Shown: one piece after another, positions 38,513-50,215 of the stretch
Layout of the letters: every line of letters starts with the position of its first letter
Position numbering within the stretch: the first letter of the stretch is position 1
Source of the DNA: Phytoseiulus persimilis
Taxonomy: Eukaryota; Arthropoda; Arachnida; Mesostigmata; Phytoseiidae
Direction of reading: 5' to 3'
Length of the DNA stretch: 64,000 bases
Assembly: GCA_037576195.1 (NCBI GenBank)
Contig: CM075101.1
Coordinates: 24,986,001 to 25,050,000 of the forward strand
The notes under the pieces: generated by a model
The model's input: only the letters and a program-made list of their open reading frames with translations
What the model was told of the DNA's origin: nothing
Database searches by the model: none
Program-made: the position numbers and the translations under genes

Positions 38513-41266
38513 ACGTGAAACTCTCGAGGCTCAACTCTTTGGACGGCCCAAATGAGAGATTGCGAACAACGAACTCCCTTGTTTTCAGCTGAGCTATCTG
38601 TAAACGTGAGTGGCAAAACTAAGGAGCGATGTGAGTTCAGTTGACAGACTTTTTCTCGATGTGCGTGGTCGGTTGGTTTCTCTGTTGGTTGACCACTCCG
38701 TGAGAGGACGCTCTGTTGGGTTTGCCGCCACGGTTACCGGTTTGGTGGCCAGCCCTCCTCATTTCATATTATTTCCAATCAAAGCTTCTTCCGCACGACG
38801 GAATGCGATAAACAGAACTCGCTTGGTGTGCAGAAGTTCCTCTCATGCAGAGGAAAACAATCGGGCCGGGGATAGAGTTTTGACGCACCTAGCAGCGAAA
38901 GCATCGTCCTCTAGAGCCTGGGAACCGAGCCTTCCTCTTCTCCCCTCGTTATCTGCTCGCGGAACTCGAAGCTCCTCGGGGAGTTCGTGACGGGAACGTG
39001 TCGGATCGGTTGTTGAGATCGATACCGAAGAAAATGGCTCGAAACGATGGAGTTGTGTGAAAACCTCGCACCAAAGGAGGCTGTCCCTCATGAAAGATAG
39101 TCACAACGGAGGCCAACACGTGTGAAGGAATTTCCATTTTAAGGAGCCTGCCCATGGAACGGGAGTTCTATACAATCGAGGTTCTCCATGTGATACATTC
39201 CTTCAGAGGGAACACATTTCCCGATTTCCGGTTTGGAAGATATCGCTTCGTCCTCTTCCTGGGATGAGAACAGTGTGTTCCGACGCTTGACTTGACATTC
39301 CGCTCTTAAGGAGCTCCCATTGCCAAGTCCAGCGGCAGTGTCTCCGAATCGATCATGAGGGTTCATGCGTGATAAACCTACTCACGAGAGGTTTTGGGAA
39401 TCACTAACTAACCTGGGATATGCCGACCGCGTTACGTCAAAGATCTCGCCTCGCTATTCAAATCTGTTGAGTGAGGGGTTAACCCGTCGATGTAACGTTC
39501 CCAGAGATGCCATCAAACTCCCTTGCGTCATTGATGTCGTTGATGCATGCGATGTCAGTTTATCCATCCTTGTCCCCAAACCGAGAAGTTTCGTTGAACT
39601 TTTCCATATGGAGCATTCCAGGACAACAGCCTGACTGCTCTCCGAACTCAGCGCACTTGTATATCGCTCTGCAGTCACCAAAGCGATTCCTTCGGAAAAG
39701 AACCCGATTCCGTGGAGACAAAGGAGTGATGGGGGTTCTCCGCGACCTATGAACCCGACTACCCCCTCTTTCCTCTGTGTGAGGGTGAACTGTACACTGT
39801 AGAACACTTGTCTGATGACCACCTGTAGATTTTTGCGCATCCCAACGCTGTCTGACGACTCGACTCCGGTCAGCCACGATGTCGCATCCCATGCATTCGA
39901 CGAATATCACATCTACACGTGATCTAGTTCAACGAAATCCTTTTCCAGAAGCCGGGCCTCGTGAAAGCTCCTCAATTTCAATGGGCTAGCTTTGCGTGAA
40001 GAAAACGATCTCGGTTGATGAAAAATTATTCTGTCGAAGAGCTTCTCCCACGCCCCCAGCTCACGCTTCGCTTCTGGTTTGTCCTGGAGGGAGGAGCGGA
40101 GAGTGCGATCCCTGTATTCTCCTCTCCCGCGCTCAAGACTCCTGTAGCCACATGCAGCTGGAACCGCACAGTGTCTCCGAATCCCTTTGGGAAAGTTTTG
40201 TACAGAATAAGCTGCAGAGCGAGAAGATCCCGAGATCGGCATGGGGAGACGGTCCGGTCGGACGCAGCTAACCCACCGGAATCGGGCGCTAAGCCATCCG
40301 GGGACCCGGTAGCGTAGCGACCCTCGGTGATACCTGGGGCAGAACCTAAATCTGATGCCTGTCATGGCGAAAATTTTCTCAATCCGATGCCCTTCATGGC
40401 GAAGGATTCGACACCAGGTCCGCTGGAGGGAATCCCGCTACCTTCAAGGCCTATGGAAGTTTCGGGACGCGAGATTAGAATTTGGCGATCGCCGGCGCCG
40501 GATTCCAGAAGGACGTCGCGATGCCCGGCCTGGGCGATACGCTACCCCGGGCCCAAGACCCTGATGTTCAGGGCGGACTGTTTGTCCTGGTGCGAGCCGC
40601 TAGCGTTCTGAGTCGGGTGTCTCCATCTTTATCTTACGGGCGTCAGGGTTTTGTGACGGAGAATCTGGGCTACCAGTGCGAATTCTAGGAAAGAAACCTC
40701 GCCCGGGACCCCCAGACCTGCGGAGACGATGAATGCATTCTCGATAGCAGATTTAGGGCTGTCTAGATCACTTTGTTTCCACAGAAGTCTGTTGCCTCAA
40801 GCGCAGTCACGCCTGCGCTCTCGCTGCCAATAGAACAGCTTCGAGTGCAGAAGCGATGACTCGACTGACCGACCGATCTCACCCAGGAGAATCGGGGAGC
40901 TAAGGAGGGATCATCCAGTTTCTGAAGGTTGAGTTCAGATCCCAAACTCGCTCGGTTCCGTCGCGGAGAGCGCACTCCCTATCGCTGCTTGATTTGTTCA
41001 TGCACGCTGGAATTGCTGATGGGGACACGGAATGTCGGAGCGGGGACCAATCTAGCCTTCAACACTAGGTCTGGGACTCGAACTGAGGTTGTCAAGTGCA
41101 GCCATGTGTCCTCCCCGAGAAATCCACCATGTGGTCGAATACTCTGCTGAAACGTGAACCTGAACCAATGAAGGAGATTGATCGAATCGGAATTTCCTCT
41201 TCCTCAACCCAGAACCTTGGGGTGAAAACCACATCCGAGCTGAGTGGTATATCCTCCTGTTGAACT

Positions 41267-42030
41267 ACAAAATGGGAGAAACTCGTGCGATATGAATTCG
41301 TAGTTACAGCTCCAAACAAGCGACAAAATGGGCTCCCCACGGAGCCTTCAAACGAAACGATATACTCGCTCGCCTGGATAAACTTTCCTACGATAAGCCC
41401 CCTGCATACCACGAGGATCGTTCGTGGTAGAACCACGAGCAATTCCAAATCAGGACTTCCCAGTTTTTTCCAAAATGCGCGAATGTGCCGTCTCGGAAGT
41501 TGTATCTACCTGTTCGAAACTCAAATACTACGCGGTGTTCTGCTAGTAGCTGAAGGCGATGAGCCTCATGCTCACAGGGCCGTCCTCGACGCTCGCCCAC
41601 CTGTTTTCGAGGCCTTGTTCAAGCCTGACTTCAGAGGGGTAAAGTTGTCGCGGGTCGAAATTCGGTGCGTGGACGGAGACACCCTAGAGGGACTGATGCG
41701 TTGCATCTGGGCTGCTTGAACGACAACATCCGATGAACTGCTCGCGGCAATCGATGAGTGCGCTTTAGGAAGTTTGAAAGAAGATGGGGAACAAAACGAA
41801 CAGCTCGATTCCCGGGGTTCTCGATGGGAATCTCTACGGGAACGGCGATGACAGCCAATCGAGGAGGAGAGCTTGAGTTCCTCCAACGAATTAAAAAAAA
41901 ACGCAATCGAGCACATGACTCAACAAGTTCTGCCCAGCCTCAATATGCTGAAACCCAGCGGCGACGCCACTACAGTCAGAAGGTGGTGGAACGATTTCGA
42001 GGTCATTTCGCGACCGATGGGACCTGAGTT
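41267..42030 (+). pseudogene. MATH/BTB (speckle-type POZ, SPOP-like) pseudogene
   Basis: One plus-strand frame carries a recognisable BTB domain. HRAVLDARPPVFEALFK is the core around 41575-41630, followed by VEIRCVDGDTLEGLMRCIW, then DELLAAIDECALGSLKE, then ELKKNAIEHM near 41884-41913. The whole match stays in a single frame but is broken by TGA at 41717-41719 and again at 41849-41851. The segment between the second BTB helix pair and the LK..AI motif has lost its usual LAD sequence. Upstream, KWEKLVRYEFVV and YSLAWINF may be what is left of a MATH domain; that is weaker. Intact relatives are substrate adaptors of cullin-3 ubiquitin ligases. No introns are needed within the matched part, so an old retrocopy or a single-exon family member is plausible. 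Confidence 0.6.
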
Positions 42031-45000
42031 TCAGTCAGAAGTTCACCTATCTCAAACGTCTCTCGCGAGGGATGCAGCGGGAAGCATCAATAATGAAACT
42101 GCAGTGGTAGCCGAGTGTATGAAGAATCTTGACAACATTTCTGTACTCCATGGGAACGGTGAATCGATCCCCCACTGGATGATTCTTGGGTTGCTTGAAT
42201 TGCCGCAATATTTCGGCGCCACGGAGAGCAGGCCATCGGTGGACGCACTCGAGAGGGCCTTTTGTTGGCCAGGCCTAATTTGTCGACCCGAGCAAGAGTG
42301 AATCGACGGAACCAGCTGCAAAGTCAATCATCACGGCATCGAAGTCGACGCAGGAACCCAATTTTCGCGAAATCCCTCACGGCAAGAAACCGACGATCGG
42401 CCCAGGGTCTTCGTCGGATGGGAACTCCACTGGTTTCTGTGATAATGTTCATTCGCCGTCGGATCGCGAGGCCGACTTCGAAACTTTGATTGTGTGACCG
42501 GTATCGGAGGCACCGATTCGTCGTCGCCACTGTCGCCATTTGTAACAATGTCAAGAAGATGGAGCATCTCATGCCACCGCCTCTATCCGAATTGCCCAGC
42601 GGGCGGATTTTGCATCTTAGATTTTCCGTCTCGGAGGAAACTTCCTGAGATCCCGATCCAGAGTCTCCGATTTATTCATCACGATCGATTATACTCGATG
42701 AGTCGATGGAGTCTCGACGGGAGCACGACATTCTTTGTCCCCGATCACGTGAGGTCGGGCCGAGGACTTATTATCGACGATAAATCTGAGCATCGCGCTG
42801 TTGACGGTCTTGAAAGCCTGTAGCCCAGAGAGATTCGACCTAGACTATAGGTTCTTCTTCATTCGTCGCGCTCTGACAGAACTCCGTTGTCCTGTTCTCG
42901 GGAACGACGGAATGTTTGAAACTCTCTGCCGCTGTATGATCAGAAGCCATTCCTTCCTTGATATTCGGTCCCTTCGCCCGCTTACTCATGAGACAATGAC
43001 CTTGAGACCTTGATTGGACGGGAATGATTGAACAGTTTCACCTCCCCTTTGCGTAAGGATTCCAACATCCTGAAAAAGGAGGATTTTTTTCAAAGCCACG
43101 TCGTGCAGTTCGATCGAACGCCCCGGCTCCCTGAACAGACGAGAACCTCGGGTGAAGTTCCGCTGGCCCTAATCTTGAGCGCCGGGATCGCAGAAGAGAA
43201 GTCGTTTGCTGAGCAAAAATCCCTCTCACGTAGAGCAGGAAACCGATCGGAGGATGGGCTGCATACGAGTCTTGCGAGAAGACCCGGCTGTATGTCTTAA
43301 GGGAGCAAGACTGCGTATTTGGGACATCCATCTGCATCAGACACCGCTGCCTATTTCTTTGTCGATGGAAGCTCCATCGCGACCCTTTTCGAAGATTCTC
43401 GTTGCCACCCCGTTCTCCGACGCAGAAAGGTTGCAGTGAGGATGGTTTCGAGAAAACTACCCGGGACGGGTATGAGTGTGCTCAAATAAAAAACCCAAGG
43501 GCACCGTCCGAACTTCAAGTATTCGTGTGAGCATCAAAGTCCGGCTTCCTCAGCCGTGAACACTAGTTGCCGTCCTTTCCGATCTCCCCATTTAAGCTTG
43601 GAGTTATGTAATCATCCGAGTATCGTCACTCAAGAGACCTCAACGAAGATGTTCTCATCATAGAGCCGATAGATCGGCGCCCTCAAAATCACCATAGACA
43701 GTGACAGAACCCTCCGTGGTTTCGTGTCGATCTTAGGTCATAATCTCGTGGAGTCCGGGTCAGTTGACGACGCCGAATCCAGTTCGAAGACCGGAGTCGG
43801 TCATGTATGCTGGTCTCAACAGGACCGTGGTGCATCGGTAGTTCGAGACGCCGAACGATCGAGAGGAGAACACCCCCCCCCCCCTTGATCCCCTTTAGGA
43901 CTCGAACTCTCTCCTGATCTCGGTCCATGTATTTGAGGACTCCGCCGATGAAGCGCGGCGCTACGAGCTCATGGAACTGATGCAGCGATGCTCTTCTATC
44001 ATTCGTATTCCTGGTTTCAAAACCGTCGAACGAAAATTCCGTTTGACAATGAGGAAGACCTGGGACGAGAGTGGCAAGGCAGCAGTCAACTCGGATAAGA
44101 TCTGATACACGCCAGAAGAGAGTTGGAATCGGGAAACCAAATCCCCGAGGCGATCTTCCGCGAAGAGCCGACGTGCAGTGACGAGAAAGGATCCCTGAAA
44201 ATGGTTCTGATATTCGGTTTCTTTGTTCTAGTTTTCTGCTCTAACCGCAAATATCTTGTGCATGGTCAAGGTAACGGGTCAAGCTTCTATCGGGTTGAGA
44301 TAGATTAACTGTTCCTCATGCCGATGGAATTTCTGCTGTAGTCGAAGAAATCCAACGAGCTCCGATTCCGAATTCCTTCCGTCTCTGCATTACGTCCCTA
44401 GCATCTCCAAAGCGAGTTTCAGTTCCCGAGACGAATCAAATTTCCATCGGACACCCCTCGAAGGCATGGATATCTACAGAGATCCACCCCCGATTTGCTC
44501 TGGGTCAGCTCCCTGTGACCTCCGCGTTCCTTTTCGAAACGTATTGAGCTCATTTCGCACTGACCAAAATCAGGTGCCCCGTGTGTTTTGCCCCTAGAAG
44601 ACGTGCCCCATGCCGATCATTGTTGTTCCTTCGAAAAAAGACCGATGTAGTTTCCCAGATTTTCGGAACCACTAGTTGGTGTCCCAGCTTCGCTTCCCGA
44701 AAGCCAATGTGATAGTTAGGGCCTTTCGGCCGAAAAGAACGCTAGAGGACTTAGATTGAAGAGCCGAGAATTCATCATCATTGTTTTCCGAGGAAGCCTC
44801 TCTCTGCGAGAAGTTCGCGGCAGGAATTCAGGGGGGGACGTCGTGAACCGAGCAATTACTAGGTAGAGTTGCGGCGTTTTGGTCCCGTGTATTCGGGACA
44901 ATTTCATTCCAATCTCGCAACTTGAAAATAGAACACCTTCGGCTGTTGCTCAAGTTATATCGCTGATTCGTGGAGAACGGTGACTTCCCCAAACCTGAGC

Positions 45001-48000
45001 TTAAAGCTCGACGTCACGGTCGGCATTATGATTCACTGGAATCTCATCCCCCGAAAGAACTTGATCGGAGATTCCATGAGGAAGACGTGGAACCCAAATG
45101 AATCGTAATGAGTCATTGGAGATGACGATTGTTATAGTTATAACCTCCGGAGTAACTGTTCTGGAGTGCGATCTGCGGCTCTGTGATGCCGTTCTACGCT
45201 GCGGTAGAAAGACCACCAGGGATGATCTTTTCCGATGCAAGCTTGGTCCAAAAAATTCATCACCTCTCAGACTTTCTCCGCTTTGATGGGACATGGCAAT
45301 GAAAATATTGGATTCGGAAAAAAGTTGAAACTTTTTTTCGCCCTGATCGAAGAATATTTCTCGATCCGAGGGAGCCCCCGTACTGTCCAGAATAACCGAT
45401 CTCTCTGCCGGCTTCAACTCCCATGAGCTCCATAATGGATATGATCTGTGCAAAGGCGTTGTGGTCTGCTTTGAACAATGAATGAGCCAGTCTCACTGTC
45501 GGACCCGCACATTCGTTATCCTTCCGGGAGCGGCTTGTACGTCCGGACTCCGCAGTCAACAGAGTGTCCTATTTCCGCGGGATATTTCCAAGACGACCGA
45601 ACAGTCTGACTGCATGCAGAAAACTGTGACCGGGAATCGGACAGTCAAGTTCGAATGTAACCGTGGGTTCTCGGGCCGGTGCAAACGAAATGGCTAGCAG
45701 CGAATAGTTTCTAGCTTCCGTCGCACATGAGTCTGAGAATGCACTCAATTCAACTATGTGTCAGTTGTCATCACATGATTGGCGGAAGAAATTGACCATT
45801 AGCTCGGAAATCTCATCGGTGTTCCGACCATGTGTTCAGCAATCGTGGACCAGTTGCGGAGAGTGTTCCCCACGATGACGAACGATACCAAGCATTTATT
45901 GCCATCTGATAGGTTATCCGGGTAAAGGTTGGCTCTGCATCATGTCGACGGCAAACATGGCAGTGCTCTCATCGCATTCTTCATTCTCTATTCGGTGGAG
46001 TTTTTGCGCTTCGTGTTTGTGGAGCTGAGGCTCTGTCACTTTCAGCGCTTTTCCGTGGCATCGGTGAAGGTTTTCATCGGTCATCTTCAAAGAAACTGAA
46101 GAATTCAGTGCGCGGAGGTCCTGACCTCAGGTCGTGTAATGAACCGAACACGAACCGACAACCAAAACTGCAGCAGATAGGAGGGCATGACTAGGCTGCG
46201 TTTTCTTGAGCGGGAGGCATGTGCGTCGCATGGCCCGCGGAGCTATGATGCAGGAGAACCAGCTCTGGAAACAAACGCGTCCTTTGCTCCCCTAATGGCC
46301 GTTAGGTAGAAGGTTACGCAATGTTGTCGCTCTTTTACAACTGCTTTTCCTCCATGTCTACGAACCGCCAATATATCGATGAAGTGCTTCGTCCTGAATG
46401 AGCGTGGTTCCTCTAGAGAACAATATTTTATGATGTCTGTCGAGATCATCCCGCAGTAGAGATCGGATCCTGCACCAATGGTCACCAGTGTAAGCACATA
46501 CGAACAGCGGACGTGAACCATCACTTCGAATCGCCTGTCTTTCTTCCTCTCCCATTGCTCAGGACGCCGGCTCCGTTTTCTGGTGACACATGGAGCACTA
46601 AGCACGACAGGCTGGCTATCTTCATCAGAACTCGCACAACGAAAGAGCGCGATTAGACCAGAGAAACAACGACGGGAGGCATTCTCCTCGAGCATGCAAC
46701 ATCGGCTGATGGCGTTGTGTCTCTAACCGAGATTCGGACACGTGAAATCTGAGATGTGTCGCAGAGTATTAATTCTCACAGCGCATAGGTCGTCCGGAAG
46801 GAGTGTATCAACTCGGGAGCCGCAGAGAAAGACACCGTCCAGCAAGGGAGTGTTGCAGAATATCTACTAAGTCGGCTGGAATTCACGGACTCCCCTCTCA
46901 CACTTCACGGGAAGAGGGGATTCGCGACCTTTTGGATTACATCTCGAGTTTCGCCCTCGCGCTTCGAATCGATGCCCAAGGACAGCTTTCGTGAATGAGC
47001 ATCCCTGCAGAACACCACATGACGCGGTCGCTATCATGAATCGGAGGTTTGCAGACCTGCAGCGAGCGTCGCTCATCCTCAAACCAGCTGATGGGCATCG
47101 GAACTAAAATCGACTTCTATCGGGGACATACATTGGACAACGAATCAAGGCTTGCGGCATTTCGCTCCAGTTCCGCGGAAGCCTGAGTTTCTCTTGGTCA
47201 CACGCGTGACCAGCGACTTTCCTGGATCTTGGAGCTGAATGTCGGAATTCCCAGACATACAGCACCTTGAAGACTGTGAAGAATTGACCGAGGAGCACAG
47301 ATTCCCGCCCCTTGTTAACGGCAGGAAGGCGAACGTTTGGGAAGTGTAGATTTCTTCACTGCATATAACAGCGACAATTTATAAAGTTTGAGAACGTTCA
47401 CAACCGAGCTCCACCGTGGATCGAGCTCGGCGGCACCGTCTACTTCCAGACTAGTATTTCGTAAACAGCAATGCATCTTCGTTAGACATGCTTGCACGAA
47501 ACTTAACTTCTCGTCTCCAGGAAGACCCATGATTCGGGCACCCGTCGACACCTGGAGAAGCAGAACCTGTCCTAATCTCTCGGCGAGCCTCTTGATGAGA
47601 CCTTGTGTTTGAAACGACAACTCCAAGCGGAGCTGGTGAAGTCTCCTCAATGAGAATCTTATGATTCGATATTATCTTTCTGACTCGCCGGTACTTAGCC
47701 GCGGAAATTGGAGAGTGCCCTCTAGCATCAAAACCGCAGCCGTATCTCAAACTTCCGTTCCGCAAAGCTCTTCCTTGAGGCCTGCTTCCGCTGAAATAAC
47801 CTAATATCTCACAACATTTTTTATGAGATACTCTCCTGCATCAAACGATAGAGATGGCAATGGCAAGAGTCGCTTGCTGGACCGAAATAGCTCATATCTG
47901 AGGCGAATCACCGGGGGCGACGCAAGGGTGTCACCTTACCTCGACCTGATTCCGGGGGGCTGATCCCTGAGTGAATATTGCTGCTCCACGGGACCAGGTA

Positions 48001-48400
48001 ATCCTCAATTCATATGGGAGCGGTTTCCGCATGGCAAACTGGTTGCGCATCCTCTGAGGATGGAGTCCTCACGGCATGGTTGTCCGCATCAGTAGACTAC
48101 AGGTAATCAATAAGCGTGGTTTGAAGGCCGAGGAGAGTAGATTCATTCGAATCAGGGTTGCGTCCCGTCCGTCTCCGGTTCGTTCAGAAACTGATACCCA
48201 CTTCCGAGCGGCAAACCCCTCAGCTTAGAATTGAGGCCCTGCGAGGCAGGAACTCAACACTACTTAATAAGTGGTGGTTGAAGCAGCTCAGTTCTCTAAT
48301 GGCAGTTAACAACAACGCAACGCGGGAGCACATAAGCACTGAGCGTTCCAGATATTCGAATCGCTGGATTCGGGGTGTGCTATGTTTGAGCACAATATTG
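42031..48400. other. 6.4-kb stretch without a recognised gene
   Basis: Frames are short and conflicting. A possible signal-peptide start at 44201-44269 (MVLIFGFFVLVFC, followed by a GTAACG donor-like site) has no convincing downstream exon. A frame at 45260-45559 minus looks vaguely protein-like, but so do the opposite frames. A 13-base poly-C tract lies at 43873-43885. Confidence 0.4.
43873..43885 (+). repeat. Poly-C tract
   Basis: About thirteen consecutive C. It is a homopolymer with no associated gene. Confidence 0.75.
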
Positions 48401-48449
48401 ATGCTGGCCAGGGCCGGATTCACCATACGGCCAGCCTGAGTTGAAGCCT

Positions 48450-49490
48450 GGCGCGAGAAAGTTCTTAGGGGCGGCGAATTTCTCGAGGGCGGCGATTTTT
48501 TTTCGGCGAGGTGAAGGGCCTGCCGGGATAAGCGCCCCACCAGAAGGAATCGATTTTTGAAAACTTGAAGTGCTCATATCTCGAGCACCAGTGGAGCTAC
48601 AGCGCCGATGAGAAAAAAAACGTCGTGAAGCTCTCCTCAAGGGCTATCGGACGCCGTAGCCAGCGGGTGCCGGAAACCTCTTCTTCGGTTGAGGATAATC
48701 GAAAACTCGTTGGTTCACCCGGAAGGGGGAGGCTGACCACTTTCCCAGGTATCGCTGAAAGTACAACTCTTCATCGTCTACTCGCAAGGCAAGTTTCATC
48801 CCGATGCGAGTTTGAGGGGCCGAGATATCAACAGTTGAACATGGGCGATGAAGCGGGTTTTCCCCAGAACTCGCTTGAAACCCAGGAAATGGATAGGAGT
48901 GATCTATCTGGGAATCATGGTCGGATCGATCCCGGAACCACCCTCCCAGACGCGTTGAAGTATGCTCAGATTGGTCCCAGGATCACCCTTCCAGACATGG
49001 GAAAGTGTGCTCAGTTTGGTCCCGGAATCACTCTTCCAGACTTGGAGGAGTGTGGTCAGAATCTGAGCATACTTTTACGAGTCTGGGAGGGGAAAACCCG
49101 CTCCACCGACGATGTTCAACTGTTGTTATCTGAGCCCCGCAAACTCGCATCGGGATGAAACTTGCCTTGAGAGTAGACGATGAAGAGGAGTACTTTTAGC
49201 GATATCTGAGAAAGTGGTCAGCCTTCTCCTTCCGGCTGAATCAACGAGTTTTCAATTTTCCTCGACTGGAAAAGAGGTTTCCGAAACCCGCGGCCTACGG
49301 CGGTCGATAGCCCCTGGGAAGAGCTTCACAACGTTTTTGTTTCGGCGCTGTAGCTCTACTGGTTCTCGAGATATGAAGATTTCAAGTTTCCAAAAATCGA
49401 TTTTCTTCTTTGGGCCGATGTTATCCCGGAAGGCTTTTTCACGAAAACCTCGAATTTGCCAGCGTCGACGAATTTCCCGGGACCGCTAAG
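48450..49490. repeat. Long imperfect inverted repeat (foldback) inside the hAT-type element
   Basis: The left arm (about 48450-48969) matches the reverse complement of the right arm (about 49063-49490) over several hundred bases at high but imperfect identity. Examples are ATCGATTTTT..AACTTGAA, the CATATCTCGAG.ACCAGT.GAGCTACAGCGCCGA block, the GGCTGACCACTTTC block and CATCCCGATGCGAGTTTG. The left arm has about 65-90 extra bases near 48876-48940. The loop (about 48970-49062) is made of 45-bp tandem repeat units. Confidence 0.85.
48928..49062 (+). repeat. 45-bp tandem repeat, three units, at the foldback loop
   Basis: The units are 48928-48972, 48973-49017 and 49018-49062. Each begins G(A/G)TCCC and contains CTTCCAGAC or CTCCCAGAC and (G/C)TCAG near its end. 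The plus-strand frame 48565-49158 (197 codons) reads each unit as a 15-residue repeat (for example GPRITLPDMGKCAQF). Since that frame also runs across the left foldback arm, translation is doubtful. Confidence 0.85.
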
Positions 49491-50088
49491 GTCTCCGATC
49501 CAATAATCAGAAAACTGCGAGTACATTCTTCCGAATTCTTCAACTACAGACGGTGATTTCCCCGGTCTCCCGCAAGTGATTTTCCCGTACGGGAATGGTG
49601 AGAAGAGTTCCTTCGAACCAGAGTCACATGGACTGGGTATTGTTGCAGTGGATTTTGAGGATATCAGGTCCCCTATGATCCCCGAGTTAGCATTTGACTG
49701 ATCCAATCCCATCGTTCTCTCCGATATCGCATAAAAAATCTACAAGACGATGCTGGTAAGAAAGTGCACATCGGAGCGTTCTTCTCCCTGCCTCGGTCGC
49801 ATGAAACATTTCGTGCGTCCGAGCATCGCCGAAATACGGCTCAAATATTCAACGATTGCAACCATCGAATCAGAGATCACCAATGCAACTCTGGACAAAT
49901 ATGTGATCAAAATGTTCTGTTATGATGGATTCGGACGGAGGGCTTAGGAATGCGACGCATGAGCCAAGATCTTGCATTTTGCCCATCCCGCTGAAGATCG
50001 GGATTCACAATCTTCATCATTGAATCGAACGATTCGTTGCCTCACTTCTCTTGAGAACATGGTGGCAATATATTTCTGATTCGGGGCG

Positions 50089-50184
50089 GCAGCTTCTTCC
50101 AGTTTTGGAGCCACCAATCCTCCCAGCCTTGGTGTAGCAGTTCCTTCCAGCTCGGGGGCGACAATTTCTCTCAGCCTGGGGTCG
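50089..50184 (-). repeat. 24-bp tandem repeat, four units, near the right end of the hAT-type element
   Basis: Four units (50089-50112, 50113-50136, 50137-50160, 50161-50184) share the pattern TTCTTCCAG..T.GGGG. with substitutions; degenerate partial copies flank them. The minus-strand frame 49944-50303 reads them as 8-residue repeats of the form APELEGTA, APKLEEAA, TPRLGGLV. Sub-terminal repeats of this kind are often transposase-binding regions in hAT elements. Here that is only an inference. Confidence 0.8.
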
Positions 50185-50215
50185 ACAAATTCGTAAATCC
50201 GGCCCTGATGCTGGG

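Larger units (their letters stand above)
32800..41284. other. 8.5-kb stretch with no recognised gene; some long unassigned frames
   Basis: The longest frames are on the plus strand at 35806-36090, 36087-36479 and 37946-38512. On the minus strand there are 36431-36781 and 37532-37828; the latter has an Asn run from the GTT repeat. None contains a domain I recognise. A low-complexity G/C-rich section at 40290-40720 has two imperfect copies of a GATGCC..TCATGGCGAA motif about 35 bases apart. Undetected exons of lineage-specific proteins remain possible. Confidence 0.4.
48409..50207. mobile_element. Non-autonomous hAT-type DNA transposon, 1.8 kb, with 8-bp target duplication
   Basis: The left end begins CAGGGCCGGATTCAC at 48409. 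The right end is its inverted match, finishing AAATCCGGCCCTG at 50207. The 8 bases outside are ATGCTGGC (48401-48408) and ATGCTGGG (50208-50215), 7 of 8 identical, which fits the 8-bp duplication made by hAT transposases. CAGGG-type ends and GGCGGC-rich sub-terminal sequence (48470-48495) are common in arthropod hAT-derived elements. No transposase frame is present, so it would depend on an enzyme in trans. Inside are a long foldback (48450-49490), 45-bp repeats and 24-bp repeats, listed separately. The ends have diverged slightly, so the insertion is not recent. Confidence 0.8.

Noticed and set aside
40290-40720. G/C-rich section with short direct repeats suspected to be a retroelement end
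   Set aside because: There are no terminal repeats, target duplication or reverse transcriptase motifs.
44201-44308. Possible signal-peptide exon (MVLIFGFFVLVFC) followed by a GT donor
   Set aside because: No in-phase downstream exon with a recognisable domain could be found, so it may be chance.
45001-45559. Minus-strand frames that looked like a class C receptor ligand domain (FAQIISIMELMG..QYGG)
   Set aside because: The key Trp/Tyr pattern is missing, no flanking exon fits, and the plus-strand frames over the same bases look equally protein-like.
48565-49158. 197-codon frame inside the hAT-type element as a real protein gene
   Set aside because: It spans a foldback arm and tandem repeats, contains no transposase motif, and is most simply explained as a by-product of repeat structure.
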